The notes under the pieces were generated by a model. The model did no database searches, was not told the origin of the DNA, and was given only the letters and a program-made list of their open reading frames with translations. A program made the position numbers and the translations under genes. Positions 18,010 through 25,334 of a stretch of 25,334 nt of DNA are shown here, piece after piece; the first letter of the stretch is position 1; each line of letters begins with the position of its first letter. Source of the stretch: JAAYKS01 sp964479435 (GTDB lineage Bacteria; Bacillota; Clostridia; Saccharofermentanales; UBA5734); NCBI GenBank assembly GCA_964479435.1, contig CAYZME010000024.1, positions 1 to 25,334 on the forward strand. The letters run 5' to 3'.

Positions 18010-19230
18010 ATGTCCGATCAACCGGAGTCTACCGACTTTTCTTTCGTCGCCCCCGGGCATGAAAAAAGCCACCTTTTGGATCCTGTCGGACCAATCGGGT
18101 TGATCTCTCTCCCCGGCTCAGCCGAATTTACACAATCTGTCAATCGCCACATTGCGGAACGACGTGCCAAAACCACACCAGCCGCTGCCAAAGCCGAAGC
18201 CATCCGCTCCGGGTATTTGCGTCAGGATTACCGCATTGCGGCCGACGCGCGCCGTTTCTCCACAGGGGAAGGGCGGGCCATCATCCGGCAGACTGTGCGC
18301 GGCCACGATTTGTTTATCCTCGTCGATGTGATGAATCATTCCTGCACCTACAATATGTTTGGCATCGAGAAGCGGATGACGCCGGACGAGCATTTCCAGG
18401 ATCTCAAGCGGTTGATTCTGGCCGCCAGCGGCAAAGCGCGGCGAATTCATGTCATTATGCCGTACCTGTACGAAGGGCGGCAACACAAACGCAATTCGAG
18501 AGAATCGTTGGATTGCGCCTATATGCTGCGGGAATTACAGGATTTGGGTGTTGAGAACATCATTACTTTTGACGCGCATGACCCGCGTGTCAGTAACGCG
18601 ATCCCGCTGAGCGGCTTTGAGAACATCCAGGTGGCTTACCAGATGCTGCGCACCATGGTGCGTCATATCCCTGATTTGAGCGATTCCGAGCAGGGCCTGA
18701 TGGTCGTCAGCCCGGATGAAGGCGGGATGGCGCGCGCCATGTACTTTGCCTCGATGTTGGGGGTTCCGCTGGGAGCTTTTTATAAACGCCGCGATTATAC
18801 GCGCGTCGTCGATGGGCGCAATCCGATCATCGCCCACGAATTCCTCGGCCGCGACGTAACCGGACGCGATTTGTTGATCGTCGACGATATTTTGTCCTCA
18901 GGCGAGTCGCTGTTGTCCATTGCCTACGATTTATACCAGCGCAAAGCGCGCCGCATCTATGTCGCCACCGCGTTCGCGCTGTTTACGGACGGCGAAGAAG
19001 GCATTCGCAAATTCGACCGCGCGCACGCGGATGGCGTGATTACCAAGCTGTTTTCCACCAATTTGACCTATCGGTTGCCGGCGTTGCTTGCCGCGCCCTG
19101 GTATCACGATGTCGATATGACCGCGTTTGTCGCTTTACTGATCGACAAGATCAACCACGATGCCTCTTTGTCTTCTTTGATCGAACCGACCGGACGAATC
19201 AGGGAAATGTTGAGCCAGATATCCAATTGA
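18010..19230 (+). CDS. prs: Ribose-phosphate pyrophosphokinase, paralogue 1
   Basis: 406 residues; PRPP synthetase makes 5-phosphoribosyl 1-pyrophosphate from ribose 5-phosphate and ATP for nucleotide, His and Trp synthesis. Seen: VRGHDLFILVDV, PYLYEGRQHKRNSRESLDC (ATP-binding region, with RQH where RQD is usual), FDAHDPRVSNAIP, VSPDEGGMARAM, the flexible-loop KRRDYTRV, and the PRPP loop LLIVDDILSSGES (Asp292-Asp293). It is about 90 residues longer than the classical enzyme (about 315), with N-terminal and C-terminal additions as in other clostridial homologues. GGAGGAG lies 5 bases before the ATG. A close paralogue follows 34 bases later. Confidence 0.88.
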   Translation: MSDQPESTDFSFVAPGHEKSHLLDPVGPIGLISLPGSAEFTQSVNRHIAERRAKTTPAAAKAEAIRSGYLRQDYRIAADARRFSTGEGRAIIRQTVRGHDLFILVDVMNHSCTYNMFGIEKRMTPDEHFQDLKRLILAASGKARRIHVIMPYLYEGRQHKRNSRESLDCAYMLRELQDLGVENIITFDAHDPRVSNAIPLSGFENIQVAYQMLRTMVRHIPDLSDSEQGLMVVSPDEGGMARAMYFASMLGVPLGAFYKRRDYTRVVDGRNPIIAHEFLGRDVTGRDLLIVDDILSSGESLLSIAYDLYQRKARRIYVATAFALFTDGEEGIRKFDRAHADGVITKLFSTNLTYRLPALLAAPWYHDVDMTAFVALLIDKINHDASLSSLIEPTGRIREMLSQISN

Positions 19231-19264
19231 GTGAAATCACACCGCACGATCACGAGGAGAAAAA

Positions 19265-20518
19265 ATGACTGCTCTGCTGAGTAACGATCAAAATTATTTT
19301 ACATATGACCAATATGGCGCCAACCCCATGCAGCCGGTCGGGCCGATCGGTATTGTGCCGCTGCGTGGGAGCATGGAGTTTGCTGAATTGGTCAATCACC
19401 AACTGGCGATCCGCAGACGGGAGTATCTGGATTGCGCTCCCAAACTGGCCCGCGAGCTGCCCGGCTTTGTCCGGGGCGACTATCGCATCCCCGTCGACAA
19501 CATCCGCTTCTCGTCCGGCGAAGGCAAGGCCTCGTTCAGTCAGACTGTGCGCGGCCATGACTTGTTTATTCTCGTCGACGTGATGAATTATTCCTGCCAG
19601 TTCAGAATGTTTGGCGACGATGTGAATATGGGGCCGGATGACCACTATCAGGATCTCAAGCGCGTGATTCTGGCTGCCAGCGGGAAAGCGCGCCGGATCA
19701 ATGTCATTATGCCTTTTCTCTATGAGAGCCGGCAGGACTTGCGCGTCACACGCGAGTCGCTGGATTGCTCGGCGATGCTCAATGAACTCGAAACGCTGGG
19801 AGTCCATAATATCATCACCTTTGATGCCCACGATTCCAGGGTTTCCAACGCGATCCCTTTGACCGGTTTCGAGGATATGAAACCGACTTACCAGATCCTC
19901 AAAGCGATGCTCAACCACACCAAGGATCTGGGGATCTTCGATCACCGCCTTTCGGTCGTCAGCCCGGATGAATCGGGCATCAGCCGGGCCATGTATTACG
20001 CTTCCATGCTCGGCGTTCCCCTCGGGACGTTTTACCGCAAGATGGATTACGACGGCAAATCGGAAGGGAGCATCCCCGTCATCGCCTATGAGTATTTGGG
20101 AGACTCCGTAGAGGGGAAAAACATCATCCTCGTGGACGATATGATCGTGACCGGCGACAGCATCCTGGATGTCGCCTGTGAGTTGCGCGATCGCCAAGCG
20201 GAGCACATCTATATTGTGTCCACCTTCGGTTTGTTTACCGAGGGTTTGGACCGATTCAACCGCGCGTACGAGGACGGTGTTTTTGACAAAGTGTTTGCCA
20301 CCAATTTGATTTATCGGCGGCCTGAATTGCTGCAGGCCCCCTGGTTTGTCGATGTGAACATGTCCAAATACATCTCTTTGATCATCGACGCGCTCAACCA
20401 CGACGCTTCCCTGTCCCGCCTCATGGATCCATCGGAAAAAATCCGCTTGCTGCTGGAACGCGAACGGAACCTGGGGACCTATTTCCGGGGCGCGCGCGGC
20501 GTGGGTGGGGCGCGTTGA
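19265..20518 (+). CDS. prs: Ribose-phosphate pyrophosphokinase, paralogue 2
   Basis: 417 residues, homologous along its whole length to the preceding prs gene. Seen: VRGHDLFILVDVMNYSC, PFLYESRQDLRVTRESLDC (the usual RQD is kept), FDAHDSRVSNAIP, VSPDESGISRAMYYASML, and the PRPP loop ILVDDMIVTGDSILD (Asp291-Asp292). The flexible loop reads YRKMDYDGKS, differing from paralogue 1. The C-terminus ends in a Gly/Arg-rich tail (RGARGVGGAR). The ATG has GAGGAG 4 bases upstream. The two genes are almost certainly one operon; this one keeps more of the classical ATP-binding residues and may be the main enzyme. Confidence 0.9.
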   Translation: MTALLSNDQNYFTYDQYGANPMQPVGPIGIVPLRGSMEFAELVNHQLAIRRREYLDCAPKLARELPGFVRGDYRIPVDNIRFSSGEGKASFSQTVRGHDLFILVDVMNYSCQFRMFGDDVNMGPDDHYQDLKRVILAASGKARRINVIMPFLYESRQDLRVTRESLDCSAMLNELETLGVHNIITFDAHDSRVSNAIPLTGFEDMKPTYQILKAMLNHTKDLGIFDHRLSVVSPDESGISRAMYYASMLGVPLGTFYRKMDYDGKSEGSIPVIAYEYLGDSVEGKNIILVDDMIVTGDSILDVACELRDRQAEHIYIVSTFGLFTEGLDRFNRAYEDGVFDKVFATNLIYRRPELLQAPWFVDVNMSKYISLIIDALNHDASLSRLMDPSEKIRLLLERERNLGTYFRGARGVGGAR

Positions 20519-20543
20519 CCGTGTGGACCATGCCATTTATTTG
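20515..20543 (+). promoter_or_regulatory. Possible promoter of the decarboxylase beta-subunit gene
   Basis: TTGACC (5/6), 17 bases, TATTTG (3/6), overlapping the stop codon of the second prs gene. It lies about 60 bases before the beta-subunit ATG. The -10 is weak. Confidence 0.3.
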
Positions 20544-20605
20544 TCTCATCACCATCCCTATGCGTGCACTTTCCGACCGATTATTTTAGCTCAAGGAGAC
20601 CTGTC

Positions 20606-21814
20606 ATGCTCGATTTGCTAAATGAATTATTCAGTGGCATCCGGTTCTTTACAACGACAGATGGGCTGTTATCCATTGTCATGTACATCATCGGCGCGGT
20701 CTTGATCTATCTGGCCATCGCCAAGGATTACGAGCCGAACCTATTGCTGCCGATCGGATTCGGCGCCATTCTGGTCAACCTCCCCCCTGCTTTTTACGAT
20801 GCGATGGGGCAAGGATTTCCCGGCGTGATCGGCACTCCGGACGAGCCCGGCTTTCTGCAGGTTTTATTCAAAGCCGGGATTGCGACTGAGCTTTTTCCCA
20901 TCCTCATTTTTATCGCCGTCGGCGCGATGATCGATTTTGGCCCTTTGCTGAAAAATCCTTATATGATTTTTTTCGGCGCGGCGGCGCAATTTGGAATTTT
21001 TGCCACGTTTCTTGTGGCCTTGGCCGTGATGCCGTTGGCCGGGATTACAGACCCCGACATTCGCGTCAAGCTTTCGGCCGCGATCGGCATCATCGGCGCC
21101 GCGGACGGACCGACCACCATCTACGTGGCCAATCTTTTTAAATTGGGCAAATACATCGCGCCCATCACCGTCGCGGCCTACTCCTATATGGCGATGGTGC
21201 CGATCATCCAGCCGCCCGTCATCCGCCTGCTGACGACGCGCAAAGAGCGTTTGATCCGCATGGAATACAAAGAAGACAGCGTCTCCAAAACCACAAAGAT
21301 CATCTTCCCCATTGCCATCACCTTGGTCGCGGGGATCCTCGTACCGATGAGTGCCGCGCTGGTTGGCTCTTTGATGTTTGGCAACTTGATCCGCGAATGT
21401 GGTGTGCTGGATAAGCTTTCTTTGGCGGCGCAAAATGAGCTTTCCAGTCTGGTGACCATTCTCTTGGGCATCACCATCGGGTCGACCATGCGCGCCGCGG
21501 ATTTCCTGGCGATCGAGACACTTCTGATTCTGCTGCTTGGCCTGGGAGCGTTTATCTTTGACACCGCCGGCGGCGTCTTGTTTGCCAAAGCACTCAATCT
21601 GTTTTTAAAGAAAAAAGTCAATCCGATGATTGGCGCGGCCGGCATCTCCGCTTTCCCCATGTCTGCGCGCGTCATACAAAAAATGGCCAAGGAAGAAGAC
21701 CCCACCAATTTCGTCCTGATGCAGTCGGTCAGCGCCAACGTATCCGGCCAATTGGGCTCGATCGTCGCCGGGGGGATCATCATCGCCTTAGTTACGCTGT
21801 TTTACGCGGCCTGA
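20606..21814 (+). CDS. Na+-translocating carboxybiotin decarboxylase, beta subunit (OadB/GcdB family)
   Basis: A 402-residue polytopic membrane protein of the family that decarboxylates carboxybiotin and pumps Na+ out (oxaloacetate, methylmalonyl-CoA or glutaconyl-CoA decarboxylases). Seen: LLPIGFGAILVNLP, AAQFGIFATFLVAL, the ion-site block GAADGPTTIYVANLF with its conserved Asp, SYMAMVPIIQPPVIRLLTT, and the C-terminal SVSANVSGQLGSIVAGG. The ATG at 20606 has AAGGAG 7 bases upstream. Which substrate the complex uses cannot be told, because the alpha (carboxyltransferase) and biotin carrier genes are not in the window. A gamma-like gene follows 49 bases later. Confidence 0.92.
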   Translation: MLDLLNELFSGIRFFTTTDGLLSIVMYIIGAVLIYLAIAKDYEPNLLLPIGFGAILVNLPPAFYDAMGQGFPGVIGTPDEPGFLQVLFKAGIATELFPILIFIAVGAMIDFGPLLKNPYMIFFGAAAQFGIFATFLVALAVMPLAGITDPDIRVKLSAAIGIIGAADGPTTIYVANLFKLGKYIAPITVAAYSYMAMVPIIQPPVIRLLTTRKERLIRMEYKEDSVSKTTKIIFPIAITLVAGILVPMSAALVGSLMFGNLIRECGVLDKLSLAAQNELSSLVTILLGITIGSTMRAADFLAIETLLILLLGLGAFIFDTAGGVLFAKALNLFLKKKVNPMIGAAGISAFPMSARVIQKMAKEEDPTNFVLMQSVSANVSGQLGSIVAGGIIIALVTLFYAA

Positions 21815-21863
21815 TGGTGGTCGCGCTGCTTTTAAACGCAATCAGACAAGGAGGTCCAAAACG

Positions 21864-22028
21864 ATGATGGACTGGGTTCAAAATGCCGGGATCATGACCA
21901 AAGGCGGATTTATCGCTCTCGCGGGGCTGGTTTTGGTTTTTGCCGTTCTAATTCTCTTTTTCTTCTCCATTCGCTTGTTGGATCGACTGGGGAAAAAAGC
22001 AAAAGAGAAAGAGGACTCGTTTGAATAG
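21864..22028 (+). CDS. Small OadG-like (gamma) subunit
   Basis: A 54-residue protein: MMDWVQNAGIMTKGG, one membrane helix (FIALAGLVLVFAVLILFFFS, about residues 16-35), then a basic/acidic tail (RLLDRLGKKAKEKEDSFE). Single-helix proteins of this layout next to a decarboxylase beta subunit match the OadG gamma family, which holds the complex together at the membrane. It is shorter than most gamma subunits (about 80 residues). AAGGAGG lies 9 bases before the first of two adjacent ATG codons. Same direction as the beta gene and probably the last gene of the rightward operon; no terminator is evident before the convergent gene. Confidence 0.7.
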   Translation: MMDWVQNAGIMTKGGFIALAGLVLVFAVLILFFFSIRLLDRLGKKAKEKEDSFE

Positions 22029-22056
22029 ATTTTATCTGTTCGCTTGCGATCGCCGA

Positions 22057-22313
22057 TCAGGGCTGGGGCGAGCGCGCCCGCAGCAAAAAACGAATCCACA
22101 ATAAAACGCCGATGACGGTAAGCTCTATGCCGAGCGCGGTGAAGCCAACCCGAGGCTGGCGAGTACAATCCGCCCCATAAAAGTCAGGGACAACAATTGC
22201 CAGGCCGATTTCACTATGCCTGTCGAGCGCGATTTGCTTTTTGCTTTCGCCCGGCTTGGCGTTCCGCGTTTGGTTGTCCGCGCGGGCGTGGAAGATGCCG
22301 TTTTTCTTGCCAT
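22057..22313 (-). pseudogene. Small membrane protein gene, interrupted by an apparent frameshift
   Basis: The frame starting at ATG 22313 gives a Lys/Arg/Ser/Thr-rich N-terminus (MARKTASSTPARTTKRG), then SAWQLLSLTFMGRIVLASLG, and stops after SPRSA at 22125. The -1 frame continues from the same place with VGFTALGIELTVIGVLLWIRFLL, a clear membrane helix, and RARSPQP before a stop at 22057. Joining the frames near 22140-22150 gives one sensible basic-head, two-helix protein of about 84 residues. No slippery heptamer is seen at the joint, so a sequencing or assembly indel, or a true pseudogene, is likelier than programmed frameshifting. Function unknown. Possible promoter at 22365-22391. Confidence 0.5.
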
Positions 22314-22364
22314 GTCCTCTCGCTTTCTCCTTTCGCAACGGACTGAGATGGTTTCGTTTTATCC

Positions 22365-22391
22365 ATTATAGCGGATAGAACGGAAGAACAA
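22365..22391 (-). promoter_or_regulatory. Possible promoter of the small membrane protein gene
   Basis: The minus strand has a perfect -10 TATAAT; the best -35 is TTGTTC at a short 15-base spacing, overlapping the edge of the upstream terminator hairpin. About 52 bases separate the -10 from the ATG at 22313. Confidence 0.4.
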
Positions 22392-22425
22392 CCGCCCCGC
22401 CATGAATACGTGGCGGGGCGGTTGT
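22388..22425 (-). terminator. Terminator of the first solute-binding protein gene
   Basis: A perfect 15-bp inverted repeat (ACAACCGCCCCGCCA / TGGCGGGGCGGTTGT, 8-base loop) about 90 bases after the stop. On the minus strand it is followed by TCTTCCGTTCT, only moderately T-rich. Confidence 0.7.
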
Positions 22426-22515
22426 GATGTGGATTCAGATCCATCTCAAACTGCTTGCGGTAGACCGCTGGCAGTAGCTGCAAGCAGCAAGCTGTTGGAT
22501 CAGCGCGCGATCAGA

Positions 22516-24300
22516 TCACTCGGTGCGCTGCGGTTTCTTCTCATACACCTTGGGCAAGGTGCCTTTCCAGTTGGCATCGTAGTTGTCTTGCATGACTTTG
22601 AGATACTCGTCGAGGCCGTAAGATTTGACCTGTGCCACGTAGTTGTCCCAGTCCGCGTCGCTGTTGACGTCTCTGTTGCCAAAGATGAAATCAGTGATGG
22701 CGGCACGGCAGAACTCGTCGATGTTGGTCTTCCACTCGTTGGCCTTGACAGCTGTCTCTTGATCGTAGAAGAACGGCGGCACCGAACAGGGGGTGACGTA
22801 GTTCTCATACTGGCGTGCGGCTTGATACAAAGAGAGCTCGAGGTCATGGATCTCGTTGCCGTCTTTGTCGGTCTTGGGCTGCGGCTCAGCGGTCATCGAA
22901 CCAAAACGGTTCCACATGGCCGGGCTGGCGGTGAACCAGTGTGAGTACGTCGGGACATTCCACTGATTGTTGATGTCCTTGTACTTGGCAGGGCCGCCAT
23001 CTACGCCTGTGATACCGGCACCGGGCTCAACCCAGTCCACATCCTTCTCGCCATAACGGCCGCGGAACGCGACTTCCTGATCATACATGGTGTCCATCCA
23101 GGCGATTGCCAGTTCGGCCTTTTTAGTAGCCGCGGGAACCGTCGCTTTGCCCGGCTGGCAACCGGAACTGTAGTGATCATAAAAAGCGTTGACAAATCCA
23201 CCCGGTCCTTTGAGCGGCAACACAATTTCATAATCGTTACGAATTCTGTGGTTGGTCGCGGCGTTGTGCATGCCGCCCCAGGAACCCGAGGCGACGGTAC
23301 GGCCGTCCTCAAGCTCTACCAGCGTTTTGAGCGCGTTCTCGTCGTTCTGCGGGTAGTTTTCGTCCATCAGACCTTCGCTCATCATCTTGGCCAGGAATTT
23401 CAGGCCATTGCGATAGCCATCCTCGATCATGGCGCAGCCGATGACGTCGTCTTTTTGGAAATATCCATCCTGATTGGTCAGGGTAAAGGAGTTCATCAGG
23501 AAGCAGGTCGGGCGGGCATACCAGACCGAGGTCTTCTCCGCGCCGGACCAGCCGACTTCGTCTTTTTCGCCGTTGCCGTTGGGGTCATTGTCGCGGCACC
23601 AGATGAGGTAATCGTAGTACTCGTCGGTGGTCGTGGGCATGCCTTTGCCGGTAGCGGCTTCGTACTTCTCGAGGAAGTCGGTCAGGATCCAGTGACGCAT
23701 GGCGTAGTAGTTGGGGTGGAGTCCGACCACGCCGCCCGCGGGCAACGCATAGATGTTGCCGTCGGGCGCGGTGATGGCTTCATACGATCCATCAAAATAA
23801 TCCAGACATTCCTTCATCCCATGGCCATACTGATCGATCAAATCGTTGAGCGCGAGCAGAACGCCCTGACCGCCATAGGTGACGAGCATCGCGCGGTCCA
23901 TCTGGATCAGGATCAGATCGCCCAGATCGCCGCCGGTCGACAGCTCGATGTTGAGCTTGCTCGTGGCGTCGGCTTCCGGGTACAGAATGTGTTCGACTAC
24001 TACGTTGGTGCGATCTTGCAGCCAGGTGGTGAATTTATTCTCGCCGTACTTATAGGAGAGTACGTGCGGGCTTTGTGAGATCACAACACGCAGGGAGTCT
24101 GTTTCTTTACTCACCGGCAGTTGTCCCGGAGGGTTCAATTTGCCTTCATCAACCGGATCGGTAGCGTCCGGTTTTTTAGTGGTCGTCACAACAGGTGCGG
24201 CGGTGGTGGTGGTTTTCGGGGCTTTGTCGCAACCCGCTACCAGACCGATCAGTAGACTGAGGACCAACAGCAGCGCAAGTCTTCCGATGGTTCTTTTCAT
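22516..24300 (-). CDS. Extracellular solute-binding lipoprotein (ABC transporter, family 1 type)
   Basis: 594 residues. Signal peptide with lipobox LVAGC (Cys24 is the predicted lipidated residue), then a Thr/Pro-rich linker (TTTTAAPVVTTTKKP) and a mature domain of about 530 residues. The layout, with LNIELSTGGDLGDLILIQ and ATGKGMPTTTDEYYDYL, resembles large LplA-like sugar-binding proteins of Gram-positive ABC importers; the ligand cannot be told. A Ca-binding-like loop DNDPNGNGEKDE is visible near residue 240. AGGAG lies 8 bases before the ATG. No permease or ATPase gene is in the window. A close paralogue lies immediately upstream (right), and each gene has its own terminator. Confidence 0.85.
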   Translation of the reverse strand: MKRTIGRLALLLVLSLLIGLVAGCDKAPKTTTTAAPVVTTTKKPDATDPVDEGKLNPPGQLPVSKETDSLRVVISQSPHVLSYKYGENKFTTWLQDRTNVVVEHILYPEADATSKLNIELSTGGDLGDLILIQMDRAMLVTYGGQGVLLALNDLIDQYGHGMKECLDYFDGSYEAITAPDGNIYALPAGGVVGLHPNYYAMRHWILTDFLEKYEAATGKGMPTTTDEYYDYLIWCRDNDPNGNGEKDEVGWSGAEKTSVWYARPTCFLMNSFTLTNQDGYFQKDDVIGCAMIEDGYRNGLKFLAKMMSEGLMDENYPQNDENALKTLVELEDGRTVASGSWGGMHNAATNHRIRNDYEIVLPLKGPGGFVNAFYDHYSSGCQPGKATVPAATKKAELAIAWMDTMYDQEVAFRGRYGEKDVDWVEPGAGITGVDGGPAKYKDINNQWNVPTYSHWFTASPAMWNRFGSMTAEPQPKTDKDGNEIHDLELSLYQAARQYENYVTPCSVPPFFYDQETAVKANEWKTNIDEFCRAAITDFIFGNRDVNSDADWDNYVAQVKSYGLDEYLKVMQDNYDANWKGTLPKVYEKKPQRTE

Positions 24301-24336
24301 TTCATGGTCTCCTTTCGAGATGCACGCAGTCTGCTA

Positions 24337-24365
24337 ATAATTCCAAACTAATCATACAATAACAA
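24337..24365 (-). promoter_or_regulatory. Possible promoter of the first solute-binding protein gene
   Basis: The minus strand has TTGTTA, 17 bases, AATTAT (4/6 each), between the paralogue's terminator and this gene. The predicted start is about 30 bases before the ATG at 24300. Confidence 0.4.
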
Positions 24366-24367
24366 GT

Positions 24368-24406
24368 CCAACAGCCCCGGAAACCAAGTTGTTCCGGGGC
24401 TGTTGG
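24368..24406 (-). terminator. Terminator of the second solute-binding protein gene
   Basis: A perfect 15-bp inverted repeat (CCAACAGCCCCGGAA / TTCCGGGGCTGTTGG, 9-base loop), 35 bases after the stop; the minus strand continues with ACTTGTTATTGT. Its stem sequence differs from the other terminator, although the genes are close copies. Confidence 0.75.
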
Positions 24407-24441
24407 TGCGCATAAGCTATTCAATCACGTGGTGTACCAAA

Positions 24442-25334
24442 TCACTCGGTGCGCTGGGGTTTCTTCTCGTAGACTTTGGGCAGGGTGCCTTTCCAGTTGG
24501 CATCGTAGTTGTCCTGCATGACCTTGAGGTACTCATCCAGGCCATATGCCTTGACCTGCGCGACATATTCGTCCCACGCCGTATCGCTGTTGACGTCTCT
24601 GTTGCCAAAGATGAAATCAGTGATGGCAGAGCGGCAGAAGTCGTTGATGGTGGTCTTCCATTCGTTGGCTTTGACAGCAGTTTCCTGGTCAAAGAAGAAC
24701 GGCGGCACCGAGCAGGGGATGACATAGTCTTCGTACATGCGGGCGGCCAGGTACAAGGAAAGCTCGAGGTCATGGATCTCGTTGCCGTCTTTGTCGGTCT
24801 TGGGCTGCGGCTCAGAGGTCATGGAGCCGTAGCGGCCCCACATGGCCGGGCTGGCAGTGAACCAGTGTGAATACGTCGGAACGTTCCACTGGTTGTTGAT
24901 GTCTTTGTACTTGGCAGGGCCACCGTCAACGGCGAGAACGCCAGCAGCCGGCTCTTCCCAGTCCACGCCCTTTTCGCCATAACGGCCGCGGAACGCGACT
25001 TCCTGCTCATACATGGTATCCATCCACGCCATTGCCAAATCAGCCTTTTTGGTGGCCGACGGAATGGTGGCTTTGCCCGGCTGGCAGCCGGTGGTGTAGT
25101 GGTCGTAGAACGAGTTGACAAATCCGGTCGGGCCTTTGAGCGGAGCGACGATCTGGTAATCGTTACGGATCGCGTGGTTGGTCGCGGCGTTATGCATACC
25201 GCCCCAGGAACCCGAAGCGACCGTACGGCCGTTCTCTAGCTCAACCAGCGTCTTGAGCGCGTTCTCGTCGTTGTCCGGATAGTTTTCGTCCATCAGGCCT
25301 TCGCTCATCATCTTGGCCAGGAATTTCAGGCCAT
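24442..25334 (-). CDS. Extracellular solute-binding protein, paralogue (5' part beyond window)
   Basis: The C-terminal 297 residues or so of a second solute-binding protein; the frame stays open to the window edge, so the start, signal peptide and lipobox are not seen. Over the last 289 residues it aligns without gaps to the neighbouring gene with about 36 differences by hand count (about 87-88% identity); the final 30 residues (DEYLKVMQDNYDANWKG to KKPQRTE) are identical. Differences cluster in surface-like positions (for example GITG versus VLAV, QAARQYEN versus LAARMYED), so ligand preference may differ slightly. It is the upstream member of a tandem pair and ends in its own terminator. 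Confidence 0.85.
   Translation of the reverse strand, partial: GLKFLAKMMSEGLMDENYPDNDENALKTLVELENGRTVASGSWGGMHNAATNHAIRNDYQIVAPLKGPTGFVNSFYDHYTTGCQPGKATIPSATKKADLAMAWMDTMYEQEVAFRGRYGEKGVDWEEPAAGVLAVDGGPAKYKDINNQWNVPTYSHWFTASPAMWGRYGSMTSEPQPKTDKDGNEIHDLELSLYLAARMYEDYVIPCSVPPFFFDQETAVKANEWKTTINDFCRSAITDFIFGNRDVNSDTAWDEYVAQVKAYGLDEYLKVMQDNYDANWKGTLPKVYEKKPQRTE

Noticed and set aside
19250..20536. 428-codon open frame on the minus strand
   Set aside because: Antisense to the second prs gene, His/Gln/Asp-rich, no recognisable motif; the plus-strand frame has full PRPP synthetase motifs.
22140..22150. Programmed -1 frameshift site
   Set aside because: The local bases CTCGGGTTGG do not form an X-XXY-YYZ slippery heptamer and no downstream stem was evident; an indel is simpler.
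22451..22487. Inverted repeat CTGCTTGC ... GCAAGCAG with a 21-base loop
   Set aside because: Short arms, long loop, no T tract; the stronger 15-bp hairpin just beyond explains termination.
23173..24078. 301-codon plus-strand frame rich in Val/Gly
   Set aside because: Antisense to the solute-binding lipoprotein gene; no ribosome site or motif.

Overview
The window looks like chromosomal DNA of a Gram-positive-type bacterium of the class Clostridia (Bacillota), probably from a metagenome or draft assembly: there is a 10-base N run at 390-399. Supporting signs are strong AGGAGG-type ribosome sites, GTG and TTG starts, DUF5702/TadE-type pilus genes, a Na+-pumping decarboxylase beta subunit, about 400-residue PRPP synthetases, and Thr-linker solute-binding lipoproteins. 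The taxonomic call is inference. No rRNA, tRNA, CRISPR array or insertion sequence was seen, and no gene-free stretch exceeds 300 bases.

Left part (1-5243, all leftward): a small Tad-pilus-like cluster reads pilin-like protein (2772->2470), DUF5702 protein (2473->989), TadE-like protein (1001->45). The last appears to carry a C-terminal domain resembling the nuclease toxins of contact-dependent-inhibition proteins, with the assembly gap at the junction. To its right come gdhA-dtd, with a good promoter and a terminator, and then a methylglyoxal-synthase-like gene whose key active-site motifs are replaced.

Centre (5372-17915, all leftward): a long housekeeping block, in transcription order ysxC, comEC, holA, icd, a SEC-C-motif gene, asnS, maf, radC, mreC, mreD, mrdA (PBP2). 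Many junctions overlap (ATGA) or are only a few bases long, so much of it is probably co-transcribed. A separate promoter lies before mreC. The maf-radC-mreCD cluster lacks the mreB that usually sits between radC and mreC.

Right part: a rightward block (18010-22028) holds two tandem PRPP synthetase paralogues, then a carboxybiotin decarboxylase beta subunit and a 54-residue gamma-like membrane protein. A leftward, apparently frameshifted small membrane protein gene follows (22313->22057). The right end holds two leftward, tandem, closely related solute-binding lipoprotein genes, the second cut by the window edge. Each is followed by its own 15-bp-stem terminator.

Functionally, icd makes 2-oxoglutarate and NADPH and gdhA consumes both to make glutamate. 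The mre/mrdA genes build the lateral wall. The prs pair feeds nucleotide synthesis. The most unusual items are the TadE-toxin-like chimera, the methylglyoxal synthase relative without its catalytic motifs, and the paired diverged prs genes.
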